From the NCBI RefSeq assembly GCF_000725805.1, contig NZ_JOFT01000008.1, positions 124,001-188,000 on the forward strand: DNA of 64,000 nucleotides. Reading direction: 5' to 3'. Position numbers and translations under genes: made by a program. Positions 16,615 to 25,253 of this stretch are shown here, in pieces. Source of the stretch: Streptomyces xanthophaeus (lineage in GTDB: Bacteria; Actinomycetota; Actinomycetes; Streptomycetales; Streptomycetaceae). Every line of letters begins with the position of its first letter. Position 1 is the first letter of the stretch. The notes beneath the pieces are model-generated. The model worked only from the letters and a program-made list of their open reading frames with translations, was not told the DNA's origin and did no database searches.

Positions 16615-17460
16615 ATGAACGACTTCGACGTCGACGGCTATCTGGCCCTGCTGGGCGTGGCCCGGCCTGCGGCGCCGACCGCCGAGGCGCTGTGGGCACT
16701 GCACCGGGCGCAGGTGGAGCGGGTCGCCTACGAGAACCTCGACATCCATCTGGGGCGGCCGACGGGCATCGGCGCCGCGGAATCCGCGGCCCGGATCGCG
16801 CGCGGGCGCGGCGGCTACTGCTTCCACCTCAACGGGGCCTTCGGTGCACTGTTGACGGCCCTCGGCTACGACGTCACCCTGCACCGGGCCGGGGTGCAGG
16901 GCACCCCCGAGGACCCCGCGGGCGCGACCGGCGACCATCTCGCGCTCACCGTGCGGCTCGACGGTGGGCGGTGGCTGGTCGACACCGGGCTCGGCGACGG
17001 CATGCACGAGCCGCTGCCGCTGCGCGAAGGCAGCTACACCCAGGGGCCGTTCACATACGCCATGGCCCCGTCAGCGGCGGAGCCCGGCGGCTGGCGGTTC
17101 ACGCACGACCCCCGCGGCTCGTTCACGGCGATGGACTTCGCGCCGGACCCCGTGGAGCTGTCCTCCTTCACCGCGGAGCACGTCCGGCTGTCCACCTCCC
17201 CCGAATCGGCCTTCGTCCGGGTCCTCACCGCCCAGCTCCGCGACGCCAAGGGCGTGGACGTGCTGCGCGGCTGCGTACTGCGCCGGATCGACACCGGGGG
17301 CACGGACGAACGGACCATCGATGCGGCCGACGACTGGTACGAGGTACTGGCCGGCCTGTTCCGGCTGGACCTGACCGACGTCGACGCCGCCGCGCGGGCG
17401 GAGCTGTGGCACCGCGTCCACACCGCGCACCAGAAGTGGGAGGCCGCGGGGCGGGGGTGA
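16615..17460 (+). CDS. nat: Arylamine N-acetyltransferase
   Basis: A 281-residue NAT enzyme that transfers acetyl from acetyl-CoA to aromatic amines, hydrazines or, in biosynthetic clusters, amide-forming substrates. The catalytic triad is intact: Cys69 in RGGYCFHLN, His108 in GDHLALTV and Asp123 in VDTGLGDG. Length is in the normal 270-285 range. The RBS GAGGGGGA precedes the ATG at 16615. No biosynthetic partners are adjacent, so detoxification is the simplest role. Confidence 0.93.
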   Translation: MNDFDVDGYLALLGVARPAAPTAEALWALHRAQVERVAYENLDIHLGRPTGIGAAESAARIARGRGGYCFHLNGAFGALLTALGYDVTLHRAGVQGTPEDPAGATGDHLALTVRLDGGRWLVDTGLGDGMHEPLPLREGSYTQGPFTYAMAPSAAEPGGWRFTHDPRGSFTAMDFAPDPVELSSFTAEHVRLSTSPESAFVRVLTAQLRDAKGVDVLRGCVLRRIDTGGTDERTIDAADDWYEVLAGLFRLDLTDVDAAARAELWHRVHTAHQKWEAAGRG

Positions 17461-17514
17461 GGGGCATCCGTAAACATGTCGACACCGGCCGCGCGATGGG
17501 GAATGCTTCGCGCG

Positions 17515-18021
17515 ATGATCAGAAGCGACGACACGCCTCCCGCATGGGACGAGCGCACCCAGCTCACCACCTTCCTCGACTACGTACGTGACACCACCCG
17601 CGCCAAGTGCCAGGGCGTCTCCGCGGAGAACGCGCGCAAGGCGCTCCTGCCGGGCTCACCGCTGATGACCATGAGCGGCTTGGTCAACCACCTCCGCTGG
17701 GTCGAGCACTACTGGTTCCAGGTGGTCTTCCTCGGCGAGGAGGACCAGGGCCCCTGGACCGACGAGGACCCCGACCGCGAAATGCGCATCGCCGTCGACT
17801 TCCCCCTCGCGCAGTTGCTCGACGAGTACGCCGAACAGAGCGCCCGCTTCCGCGAACTGGTCGCCGGGAGCGGCCTGGACGACCGGGCCAAGAAGCCCGT
17901 CCGCGACGGCCTCCACGTCGACCTGCGCTGGATCCTCCTGCACCTCACCGAGGAGACGGCCCGCCACAACGGCCACCTGGACATCCTGCGGGAGATGCTC
18001 GACGGCACGACCGGCGACTGA
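17515..18021 (+). CDS. DinB / DUF664 family protein
   Basis: About 168 residues forming a DinB-like four-helix bundle. Metal-ligand histidines are visible in LVNHLRWVEHYWF and LTEETARHNGHLDIL, the positions used by mycothiol-dependent DinB enzymes. In actinobacteria this superfamily includes mycothiol S-transferases, so a thiol-transfer or detoxification role is plausible. The ATG at 17515 (MIRSDDTPPAWDERT) matches family N-termini better than the ATG at 17476. Downstream of the NAT gene on the same strand. Confidence 0.85.
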   Translation: MIRSDDTPPAWDERTQLTTFLDYVRDTTRAKCQGVSAENARKALLPGSPLMTMSGLVNHLRWVEHYWFQVVFLGEEDQGPWTDEDPDREMRIAVDFPLAQLLDEYAEQSARFRELVAGSGLDDRAKKPVRDGLHVDLRWILLHLTEETARHNGHLDILREMLDGTTGD

Positions 18022-18026
18022 TCCGC

Positions 18027-18548
18027 TCAGTCGTCGGCCGCCACCAGGAGGGTGAGGCGGCCGGCCAGGCGGTCGATGAGCACGAACTCGTGGAATTCCC
18101 CGTGCACACCGCCCCAGTCGTGCAGCGCCCCGCCGCCGAGTTGGGGCAGGTGGTAGATGCGGTCGGCCTCGGCCAGCCGCCCGAACACCTCCCGCTGGAG
18201 ATCCGCCGCCAGTTCGGCGGGCACGTCCCCGTACTGGTCGGCCCACTCGCGCAGGATGCGCACACTGTCCTCCCGGCCGACGGCCTCGTAGGCGTGCGGG
18301 GTGACCATCCGCAGCCAGTACGGTCCGTGCCGGAGCCCGTCCGGCAGCACCCCGCCGCCTGCGTAGTCGTCCCGGAACTGCTCGTGCCCTATGAGTGCGG
18401 CCAGCAGTTCCTCGTCACCGTCGGACTCCGCGGGGAACCGCAGGTGCTTGACGGTGACCCACCGGAAGGCATGCGATCTCGGTTCCTGGAACTTGTAGTC
18501 CCGGAACAGGATGAAGGCGTCGCCTTCGTAGGTGAGTTCGTTCTCCAT
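18027..18548 (-). CDS. Hypothetical protein
   Basis: A 173-residue soluble protein beginning MENELTYEGDAFILFRDYKF with mixed alpha/beta character; GGALHDWGGVHGEFHEFVLI lies near the C-terminus. I do not recognise the family. The ATG at 18548 is chosen over one at 18626 because the longer version would overlap the aldo/keto reductase promoter. Convergent with the DinB gene (five-base gap) and divergent from the reductase. Confidence 0.7.
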   Translation of the reverse strand: MENELTYEGDAFILFRDYKFQEPRSHAFRWVTVKHLRFPAESDGDEELLAALIGHEQFRDDYAGGGVLPDGLRHGPYWLRMVTPHAYEAVGREDSVRILREWADQYGDVPAELAADLQREVFGRLAEADRIYHLPQLGGGALHDWGGVHGEFHEFVLIDRLAGRLTLLVAADD

Positions 18549-18602
18549 GGCACCACAGCTTAGAAGCCGGGCGGGGCGCGCCCTGCGGGCCGAGGAGCGC
18601 GG

Positions 18603-18633
18603 TTGACATGGAGTGCACTCCAGCACCTAGCGT
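18603..18633 (+). promoter_or_regulatory. MerR-type promoter with 19-bp spacer
   Basis: A perfect TTGACA -35 (18603-18608) and TAGCGT -10 (18628-18633) are separated by 19 bases, two more than optimal, and the spacer carries the perfect palindrome TGGAGTGCACTCCA (18609-18622). An over-long spacer with a centred dyad is the hallmark of promoters that MerR-family activators untwist. It drives the aldo/keto reductase gene. No MerR gene is found in this window. Confidence 0.85.
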
Positions 18634-18678
18634 CCCGGGCAGACGGTTCCGCTGACTGCGAGCTCTGGAGGCACCACC

Positions 18679-19671
<993 letters not shown>

Positions 19672-19750
19672 GCCCTCGCGGGGCCGCGGACCGCCGTCCC
19701 GGCCGGGCAGCACAGAGCAGGTGTAAAAATGCTGCACTTGTGCGCGCTTT

Positions 19751-19761
19751 TGATGCCATCA
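19751..19761. promoter_or_regulatory. Palindrome upstream of the RHH-like gene
   Basis: TGATGCCATCA is a perfect 11-base palindrome 34 bases before the start of the ribbon-helix-helix-like gene, next to a broader A/T-ended dyad at 19725-19751. Autoregulation is inferred from position only. Confidence 0.35.
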
Positions 19762-19795
19762 TGAGGCAACTCCCCTCGACAGGAAAGGCATCGCC

Positions 19796-20023
19796 ATGGA
19801 TCAGCTGCCCCCGCACCCCGACAGCGAACGGTATTCCGTCACCCTGTGCCCTCCGGCGGTCACTGCGGTCGCCGAGCTCACGGCCGCATCGGGCGTCAGC
19901 AAGTCCGACGTGATCAACCGGGCGGTACTGCTGCTCGGGTTCATCGAGGCCGAACGCGCCAAGGGCCACGACCTGATGATCCGGGACACCTCCGGAGCCC
20001 TGGAGCGCATCCACATCATCTGA
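19796..20023 (+). CDS. Small ribbon-helix-helix-like protein
   Basis: A 75-residue protein. SERYSVTLCPPAVTAVAELT followed by GVSKSDVINRAVLLLGFIEA looks like a ribbon-helix-helix strand and two helices, as in CopG/MetJ-type DNA-binding proteins and antitoxins. No toxin gene follows. The ATG at 19796 has GGAAAGG upstream. The leader contains the perfect palindrome TGATGCCATCA (19751-19761) and an imperfect AAAAATGCTGCAC/GTGCGCGCTTTT dyad, possible self-operators. Confidence 0.7.
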   Translation: MDQLPPHPDSERYSVTLCPPAVTAVAELTAASGVSKSDVINRAVLLLGFIEAERAKGHDLMIRDTSGALERIHII

Positions 20024-20166
20024 GCCATCTGGTGGACCCCCACGCGTGTCCTCCCGCAAGCGGCGCAAGCGGCGCGGATAGTCGTGACGGGCGCCCGCGA
20101 AAGCCGTGGCCGGCCCTTGGCGATCCGCCGGATGCCGGTGTGACGCGCAGGAGAATGAGGCCGAAG

Positions 20167-20481
20167 ATGAACAAGTCCGTACTGGTGTGCACGATGGCGG
20201 CGAGCTTGCTCCTCGGCCCGGCCGCCGCCGCGGGGGCCGCGCCGAGGGCCGCCTACCCGGTCGGCGAGGTGGTTTCGGACGCGCCGCTCAACGTCCGCCA
20301 GAAGGCGACGGTCCACTCCGGCACCGTCAAGGTCCTGCGTCCGGGCCAGCGCGTGCTGCTCAACTGCCAGGCGCGCGGCGGGTGGGTGGACGGCAATCCG
20401 GTCTGGTACCGGCTCCAGGGCGCCAAGGGCTGGGTCGCTGCCCGCTTCGTCCACAACCACCAGCCGGTCCGCTCCTGCTGA
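20167..20481 (+). CDS. Secreted SH3-like domain protein
   Basis: A 104-residue protein with a Sec signal peptide (MNKSVLVCTMAASLLLGPAA, likely cleaved after an A-x-A near residue 25) followed by one bacterial SH3 domain. SDAPLNVRQKATVHSGTVKVL and GWVAARFVHNH are typical of SH3b folds that bind cell-wall material. Two cysteines may form a disulfide. An AGGAG ribosome site lies 13 bases before this ATG; an ATG at 20155 in the same frame is too close to it. A perfect hairpin follows the stop. Confidence 0.82.
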   Translation: MNKSVLVCTMAASLLLGPAAAAGAAPRAAYPVGEVVSDAPLNVRQKATVHSGTVKVLRPGQRVLLNCQARGGWVDGNPVWYRLQGAKGWVAARFVHNHQPVRSC

Positions 20482-20495
20482 CCGCCCGCCTGCGA

Positions 20496-20531
20496 CGAGT
20501 ACCGGCACCGCACACCGCGTGCCGGTACTCG
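20496..20531 (+). terminator. Terminator after the SH3 gene
   Basis: CGAGTACCGGCA and TGCCGGTACTCG pair perfectly (12 bp) around a 12-base loop, 15 bases after the SH3 stop codon. No U-tract. Confidence 0.75.
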
Positions 20532-20585
20532 CGCGTTGCGGGCCTGGCGGCCCCCGGCAGCGGGCACGGGGCTACGCTCCGCAAG

Positions 20586-20951
20586 ATGGAACGCGCAGAA
20601 GTGCTCAAGCGAGTGATCGGCATCCTCACCGAGGCCCAGGACATCCGCCGGGCGGCCGAAGCCGGAGAAGACGACGACGGTCCGGCCGAGACGGCCGGTG
20701 TGGCCGGTCAGCTCCTGAACGAGATGCTGCCGTCGATCAGCGTCCCGGCCGACGCGTCCCCGCAGCAGGTGGCCACCCTGGTCGCCGAGGCGCTCGGCCC
20801 GGCCCTGCACACGATGGTCTCCGGATTCAGCCTGGCGTTCACCAGCCTCGCGATGGCGCACGACCACGGGCGGACGGACGTCTCCTCGATCGAGGTCCTC
20901 CAGGAACTCGCCCTCGAAGTCGAGGCGGGAACCTACGACGAGGGTCCGTAG
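20586..20951 (+). CDS. Hypothetical protein
   Basis: A 121-residue acidic helical protein (AEAGEDDDGPAETAG in the first third). The ATG at 20586 lies seven bases after TACGCT, an ideal leaderless start. No signal, membrane segment or known motif is visible. It is convergent with the CGNR regulator gene. Confidence 0.72.
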   Translation: MERAEVLKRVIGILTEAQDIRRAAEAGEDDDGPAETAGVAGQLLNEMLPSISVPADASPQQVATLVAEALGPALHTMVSGFSLAFTSLAMAHDHGRTDVSSIEVLQELALEVEAGTYDEGP

Positions 20952-20992
20952 GGCGAGGGTCCGTAGAGCGAGACCCGGGCAGCCCCCCGCCG

Positions 20993-21574
20993 TCAGCCGG
21001 CAGCGCTCCTGCGGGCACGGAACGCCGCGGCCTTGGTGCGGTTCTGACAGGCGGTGGAACAGAACTGGCGGGCCGCGTTGCGCGAGGTGTCGGCATAGAC
21101 CCGGTCGCAGCGCCCGGCCTGGCACACGCCCAGCCGGCCCGCGAGGCCGCCGCCGACCGCCAGGGCCAGTGCGGTGGCGCAGCCGGCGCCGACCCCTGCC
21201 GCGAACGAATCGTCGGCCCCGTGGAAGTGCAGCTGCCAGGACTCCCCCACGGTCCGGTCCAGCCGCGGCCGGGCGGCGGTGTCGCGCAGCAGGACGTTGA
21301 CGGCCTCGGCGGCGGCGTCCATCCGTCCGTCCTGAACGGCACGGAAGACCTCGCGCATGGACCTCGCCGCCTGCGCCAGCAGCTCCGCCTGTCCCGCTGC
21401 GGTGTCACGGCGCAGTGCGTCCGCCCCGGTGGGCGGCAGCGCGGCGTCGACCGCGTCCGGGAGGTCGGATCCGCGGGGCGCGGTGTAGGTGCGGCCGCGC
21501 GCCTCACCGTCGGTGAGGGTGTTCACGAGCGATACCGCTTGCTCCAGCAGCAGCGCCACGTGACTGTCGAACAT
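20993..21574 (-). CDS. CGNR zinc-finger transcriptional regulator
   Basis: About 193 residues: an N-terminal ABATE-type domain (LVNTLTDGEARG…) that senses a ligand, then a C-terminal CGNR zinc finger with C-x4-C (CQAGRC) and C-x3-C (CSTAC) pairs and the SRNAARQFC motif, where CGNR reads SRNA. Such proteins usually repress a neighbouring exporter. The ATG at 21574 is preferred to the one at 21589, because the latter overlaps a candidate operator (21578-21588). Divergent from the MFS gene. Confidence 0.88.
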   Translation of the reverse strand: MFDSHVALLLEQAVSLVNTLTDGEARGRTYTAPRGSDLPDAVDAALPPTGADALRRDTAAGQAELLAQAARSMREVFRAVQDGRMDAAAEAVNVLLRDTAARPRLDRTVGESWQLHFHGADDSFAAGVGAGCATALALAVGGGLAGRLGVCQAGRCDRVYADTSRNAARQFCSTACQNRTKAAAFRARRSAAG

Positions 21575-21577
21575 CAC

Positions 21578-21588
21578 TTGACCAGTCA
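21578..21588. promoter_or_regulatory. Candidate CGNR operator, copy 1
   Basis: TTGACCAGTCA contains TGAC/GTCA half-sites and matches TTGGCCAGTTA at 21627-21637 in 9 of 11 positions in the same orientation. The copies lie 49 bases apart in the divergent gap between regulator and exporter. Confidence 0.5.
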
Positions 21589-21626
21589 CCCCTTCGAGGT
21601 TAGGTTCCGTACCTGACGATACTCGA

Positions 21627-21637
21627 TTGGCCAGTTA
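21627..21637. promoter_or_regulatory. Candidate CGNR operator, copy 2
   Basis: TTGGCCAGTTA is a direct repeat of the site at 21578-21588 and lies immediately ahead of the MFS translation start, where bound protein would block the exporter promoter. Confidence 0.5.
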
Positions 21638-21655
21638 CGCGTGAGGGGTGGCGGC

Positions 21656-22873
21656 ATGCCGCGAACCGTATGGCTGCTGGTGACGGCGCGGGCGATCAAT
21701 CGGCTCGGCGCCTTCTCGCTGTCCTTCCTGACCGTCCTGATCAGCACGGAGTACGGCGCGAGCACCACGACCGCCGGGGCCCTCTCGGCCGCCTTCGGTC
21801 TCGCGACGATCCCCTCCCGGCTCGCAGGAGGCCGGCTCGCCGCCCGCTTCGGGCGCCGCCGGACCATCGTGCTCGGCCTGACAGGGTGCGGGCTCGCCCA
21901 GCTCGGCATCGCTTCCGCGGACTCGCTGGCGGCCGTGGCGGTGTACGCGATCATGCTCGGGCTGGCCTTCGAGCTGTACGAACCACCGAGCCAAGCCATG
22001 ATCGCCGACGCCGTCGGCCCCGAGGAACGGGTGCGCGCGTACAGCCTGCTCAATGCCGCACTCGCCGTCGGCGGGGCGGGGGCGGGGCTGATCGCGGCGG
22101 GCGTGGGCCGCTGGGACCTGCGCTGGCTGTTCGTCGTCGACGCGCTGACCTGCCTGCTCTGCGCGCTGGTCGTCCGCCTCGTGCTGCCCGCCGATCCCGC
22201 CCGCCGGCCGGCCGGTCCGGAGCGCCTGCGCACGGACCGGGTCCGGCCGTGGCGGGACCGCGCCCTGTGGGCCGTGTTCCTGTCCGGCACGGCCTTCGCG
22301 CTGGTCTCCATGCAGATCGTCATGGCCCTGCCGCTGACCCTGGACCGGCGCGGCTTCAACCCCGCAGACGCCGGGCTGCTGTTCACCGCCTCGGCCCTGA
22401 CCGTCGTCGCGGCCCAGCCCGCCCTGCGGCTGCGGCGCCTCGCCGCGCTGTCCGACGCCCGGGCCCTGGCCCTCGGTCACCTGCTGCTGGCGGTCGGGCT
22501 GGCCGGCTACGCACTGGCGCACACCCTGCCCGCGTTCCTCCTGTCCACCGCCCTGTGGAGCCTGGGCGACGTCCTCGTCCTGGGGCGCGTCCTGAGCGTG
22601 GTGGCGGACCTGGCACCGGCGGGCGGGACGGACCGCTATCTCGCCGCGTACGGCACCAGTTGGGGCATCGCCACCGTCGTCGCCCCGGTCACCTCGACCC
22701 AGTTGCTCGACCGCGCGGGGGCCGGCCCGCTGTGGGCGGTCTCGGCCTGCTTCTGCCTCGTCCTCGCGGCCGCACAGCTCCTCGTCGTCGGCCCCCTCGT
22801 CACGCGCACCGCGGCGACGCGCCCGGACCGCCCCGGCGCCTCGGTGGCGGCCGGGAACGCTGGTGCACAATGA
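21656..22873 (+). CDS. MFS transporter
   Basis: A 405-residue major facilitator protein with about 12 membrane helices. The loop 2-3 motif RLAARFGRRRTIVLG is typical of drug:proton antiporters, and the central loop (residues about 185-205) is charged. Probably exports a small molecule sensed by the divergent CGNR regulator. It overlaps the following YbaK gene by four bases (ATGA), so the two are translationally coupled. The ATG at 21656 follows a G-rich ribosome-site-like stretch. Confidence 0.9.
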   Translation: MPRTVWLLVTARAINRLGAFSLSFLTVLISTEYGASTTTAGALSAAFGLATIPSRLAGGRLAARFGRRRTIVLGLTGCGLAQLGIASADSLAAVAVYAIMLGLAFELYEPPSQAMIADAVGPEERVRAYSLLNAALAVGGAGAGLIAAGVGRWDLRWLFVVDALTCLLCALVVRLVLPADPARRPAGPERLRTDRVRPWRDRALWAVFLSGTAFALVSMQIVMALPLTLDRRGFNPADAGLLFTASALTVVAAQPALRLRRLAALSDARALALGHLLLAVGLAGYALAHTLPAFLLSTALWSLGDVLVLGRVLSVVADLAPAGGTDRYLAAYGTSWGIATVVAPVTSTQLLDRAGAGPLWAVSACFCLVLAAAQLLVVGPLVTRTAATRPDRPGASVAAGNAGAQ

Positions 22874-23433
22874 CGGGCATGCGCGCTCCCATCGGCCCGT
22901 TCGACCAGGCCCGCCCGGCAACCGACTGCCTCGACGCACTGACCCGGCCGGTGGCCGACGCGGTCCGGTCCTGGCGGGGCAGCGTGCCCGCCGAGCAGAT
23001 CCTGTACGTGGACACCGACCCCGCCATCGCCGACACCGCCGCCTTCGTCGAGCACTACGGGCAGGAACTCCTCTCCCAGTCGGCGAACTGCGTGATCGTC
23101 GCCGCCCGGCGGGGTGGCGAGACCACCCTCGCCGCCTGCCTCGTCGCCTCGGGTTCGCGTGCCGACGTCAACGGCGTGGTGCGCCGCCGCCTCGGAGCCC
23201 GGAAGGTGTCCTTCGCGCCGATGGACACCGCCGTGGACGGGACGGGCATGGAGTACGGGGGCATCACCCCCGTCGGTCTCCCCGCCGACTGGCCGTTGCT
23301 CGTCGACAGGGCCGTCGTCGACATGCCGTACGCCCTGATCGGCAGCGGCCGGCGCCGCGGCAAGCTCATCGCGCCGGGCAAGCTCTTCGCCGAACTCCCC
23401 GGCGCCGAAGTGGTCGACGGGCTCGCCGTCTGA
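22870..23433 (+). CDS. YbaK/aminoacyl-tRNA deacylase-domain protein
   Basis: A 187-residue YbaK/EbsC-type protein. The fold is recognisable by AACLVASGSRADVNGVVRRRL (the core Lys is replaced by Ser/Arg), MEYGGITPVGLPADWPLLVD (the conserved GGxxPxG loop) and a C-terminal GSGRRRGKLIAPG. Family members hydrolyse mischarged aminoacyl-tRNAs or relatives. Its first codon overlaps the MFS stop, so the two genes form an operon under the CGNR repressor, an odd pairing. Confidence 0.85.
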   Translation: MTGMRAPIGPFDQARPATDCLDALTRPVADAVRSWRGSVPAEQILYVDTDPAIADTAAFVEHYGQELLSQSANCVIVAARRGGETTLAACLVASGSRADVNGVVRRRLGARKVSFAPMDTAVDGTGMEYGGITPVGLPADWPLLVDRAVVDMPYALIGSGRRRGKLIAPGKLFAELPGAEVVDGLAV

Positions 23434-23500
23434 ACCCCTTCCGGGCCGGGCGCCGGGACGGGCCGTCTCACACGGGCCGAATCAGGTCACGCGGGCCGGC

Positions 23501-23743
23501 TCAGGTGACGGGTTCCGGCGCCGGGACCGGACCGGGCAGCGGGCCCGGCGACGGGTGCGGGGAAGGCCCCGGGGCGGGCGGGGGCACCGGATCGGGTTCG
23601 GGCCGGGGCGGCGCCGGAGGCACCGGGTCCGGTCCGCCCGGAGCCGGTACGGGGCCCGGCAGCGGCCCCGGAGCCGGACCGGGGCCCGGACCCGGCGACG
23701 GGGTGGGACTGGGAGGTACGGGGTCGTTCGGCGGGGTACCCAC
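23501..23743 (-). CDS. Proline/glycine-rich small protein
   Basis: An 80-residue protein of almost only Pro, Gly, Ala, Pro-Asp and Pro-Val repeats (PGPGPAPGPLPGPVPAPG and similar). GTG at 23743 has a strong AGAGGAG ribosome site six bases upstream, which argues for real translation despite low complexity. No signal peptide, and function is unknown; such proteins are likely disordered. The repetitive DNA also makes length variation likely between strains. Confidence 0.5.
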   Translation of the reverse strand: MGTPPNDPVPPSPTPSPGPGPGPAPGPLPGPVPAPGGPDPVPPAPPRPEPDPVPPPAPGPSPHPSPGPLPGPVPAPEPVT

Positions 23744-23937
23744 TGCTGCTCCTCTCGTCGGATGGGTCGCGTCCCACCGCGGCGGACGCTGCGGCGCGGA
23801 CGCTTCACGGTGCGCGCCTACCCCCGTCGGCCGGTCGTAGACCCCGGCGGCGGCAGGGGCGCGGGTGTGCGTGTGGGTGTGGGTGTGACGGCAGGTGCCC
23901 GTGCGTCAGCAGCGTTCACCTGGGAAGGCGGCCGGGT

Positions 23938-25170
23938 ATGCCGGAAACGATCAGTGGTTTCACCCGTTTCACCGCCCGGATCGCGCGACGCCGCCGCGAA
24001 CCGGTCGCCGTCCAGGCCCTGCGTTCCACCGCTGCGGCCGTGATCAGTTACCTCGTCGCGCTCCGCCTGAGCAGCGAACCGACCCCGTTGACCGCACCCC
24101 TGACCGCCCTGCTCGTGGTGCAGGTGACCCTCTACTCGACGCTGAAGACCAGCGTCCGCAGAGTGAATTCGGTGGTCGTCGGCGTGCTGATCGCGATCGG
24201 TTTCAGCGTGCTGGTGGGCCTGACCTGGTGGAGCCTCGGCCTGCTCATCCTGGCCTCCCTGGTGGTGGGGCATCTGGTCCGTGTCGACGAGTTCGTCCCC
24301 GAGGTCGCCATCAGCGCGATGCTCGTCCTCGGTGTCACCCAGGTCGCGGACACCGCCTGGGACCGGGTCCTGGAAACGCTGATCGGCGCGGCGGTCGGAC
24401 TGCTGGTCAACCTGCTCTTCGCACCACCCGTCTGGGTCGGCCCGGCGGGCGAGGCGATCACCGGACTCGCCGCGCGCATGAGCCGGCTCCTTGAGCACCT
24501 CGGTGAGGAACTCCCCGGCCCCTCCCACGCGTCCTCGGTGGAGCGGGCCACGGCCCGGCTGCACGAGGCACGCCTGCTCGACAACGACATCACCCAGGTG
24601 GACGCCGCCCTCCGGCAGGCCGAGGACAGCCTGCGCCTGAATCCGCGCGTCAAGGAGGGCCTGCTGTTCCGGCTGGTGCTGCGGACCGGCCTGGACACCC
24701 TGGAGATCTGCGCGGTCGTGCTCCGCGTGACCTGCCGGACGCTGACCGACCTGGCCAGGGCGCGCCCCGAAGGTCCGCTGCTCCCGGCCGGGACGACCGT
24801 CGCGCTGCGGGAGGTGTTCCGTCATACGGCCGTCGCCGTGGAGAGCTTCGCCCAGCTGATCACCGCGCAGGTCAGCGCCAACGCCGAAGAGGCGGAGACC
24901 CGCCTGGCCGGGGAGCTGGCCGTGGCCCGTGCGCACCGGGACCGGCTCGCGGGCCTGTTGCTGGCCGGTGCCCGGGAGGACCCGGCGCAGTGGCAGCTGT
25001 ACGGCGCGCTGCTCACCGAGATCGACCGGGTCCTCGACGAGCTGGGCGTGGACAAGCGTTCCCAGCGACTGCTCGAGGAACTCGATCACCACACGCGTCG
25101 CACGCGGGGCACCGGCCGCCTGCGCGGGCTCCTGAGCCGCCGCCCCGCCGAGGAGGTGGCGACGAAGTGA
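23938..25170 (+). CDS. FUSC family membrane protein (aromatic acid exporter-like)
   Basis: A 410-residue protein. The N-terminal half has about six membrane helices, starting TAAAVISYLVALRLSSEPTP and including LTAPLTALLVVQVTLYSTLK, the pattern of FUSC/YccS-type proteins; the C-terminal half is a long helical cytoplasmic domain (residues about 190-410). The family includes aromatic-carboxylate exporters. The ATG at 23938 follows GGGAAGGCGG. Monocistronic. Confidence 0.85.
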   Translation: MPETISGFTRFTARIARRRREPVAVQALRSTAAAVISYLVALRLSSEPTPLTAPLTALLVVQVTLYSTLKTSVRRVNSVVVGVLIAIGFSVLVGLTWWSLGLLILASLVVGHLVRVDEFVPEVAISAMLVLGVTQVADTAWDRVLETLIGAAVGLLVNLLFAPPVWVGPAGEAITGLAARMSRLLEHLGEELPGPSHASSVERATARLHEARLLDNDITQVDAALRQAEDSLRLNPRVKEGLLFRLVLRTGLDTLEICAVVLRVTCRTLTDLARARPEGPLLPAGTTVALREVFRHTAVAVESFAQLITAQVSANAEEAETRLAGELAVARAHRDRLAGLLLAGAREDPAQWQLYGALLTEIDRVLDELGVDKRSQRLLEELDHHTRRTRGTGRLRGLLSRRPAEEVATK

Positions 25171-25234
25171 TCTCCGCCCTGCACGAATGCCCGTCAGGTG
25201 GGCCTCGGGGAAAGGGCGCTGTAAACGATTCTTT

Positions 25235-25250
25235 CTAAAGATACCTTTAG
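25235..25250. promoter_or_regulatory. Palindromic operator over the HTH-gene promoter
   Basis: CTAAAG-ATAC-CTTTAG is a perfect inverted repeat ending three bases before the ATG at 25254. It covers TACCTT (25242-25247), the likely -10 of a leaderless transcript, so a protein bound here would block initiation. Unusually A/T-rich for this window. Confidence 0.7.
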
Positions 25251-25253
25251 ATC

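Noticed and set aside
15375..16616. Minus-strand open frame continuing upstream of the Old Yellow Enzyme start across the MarR gene
   Set aside because: It reads as low-complexity antisense of the marR-type gene; the family N-terminus and ribosome site are at 15374.
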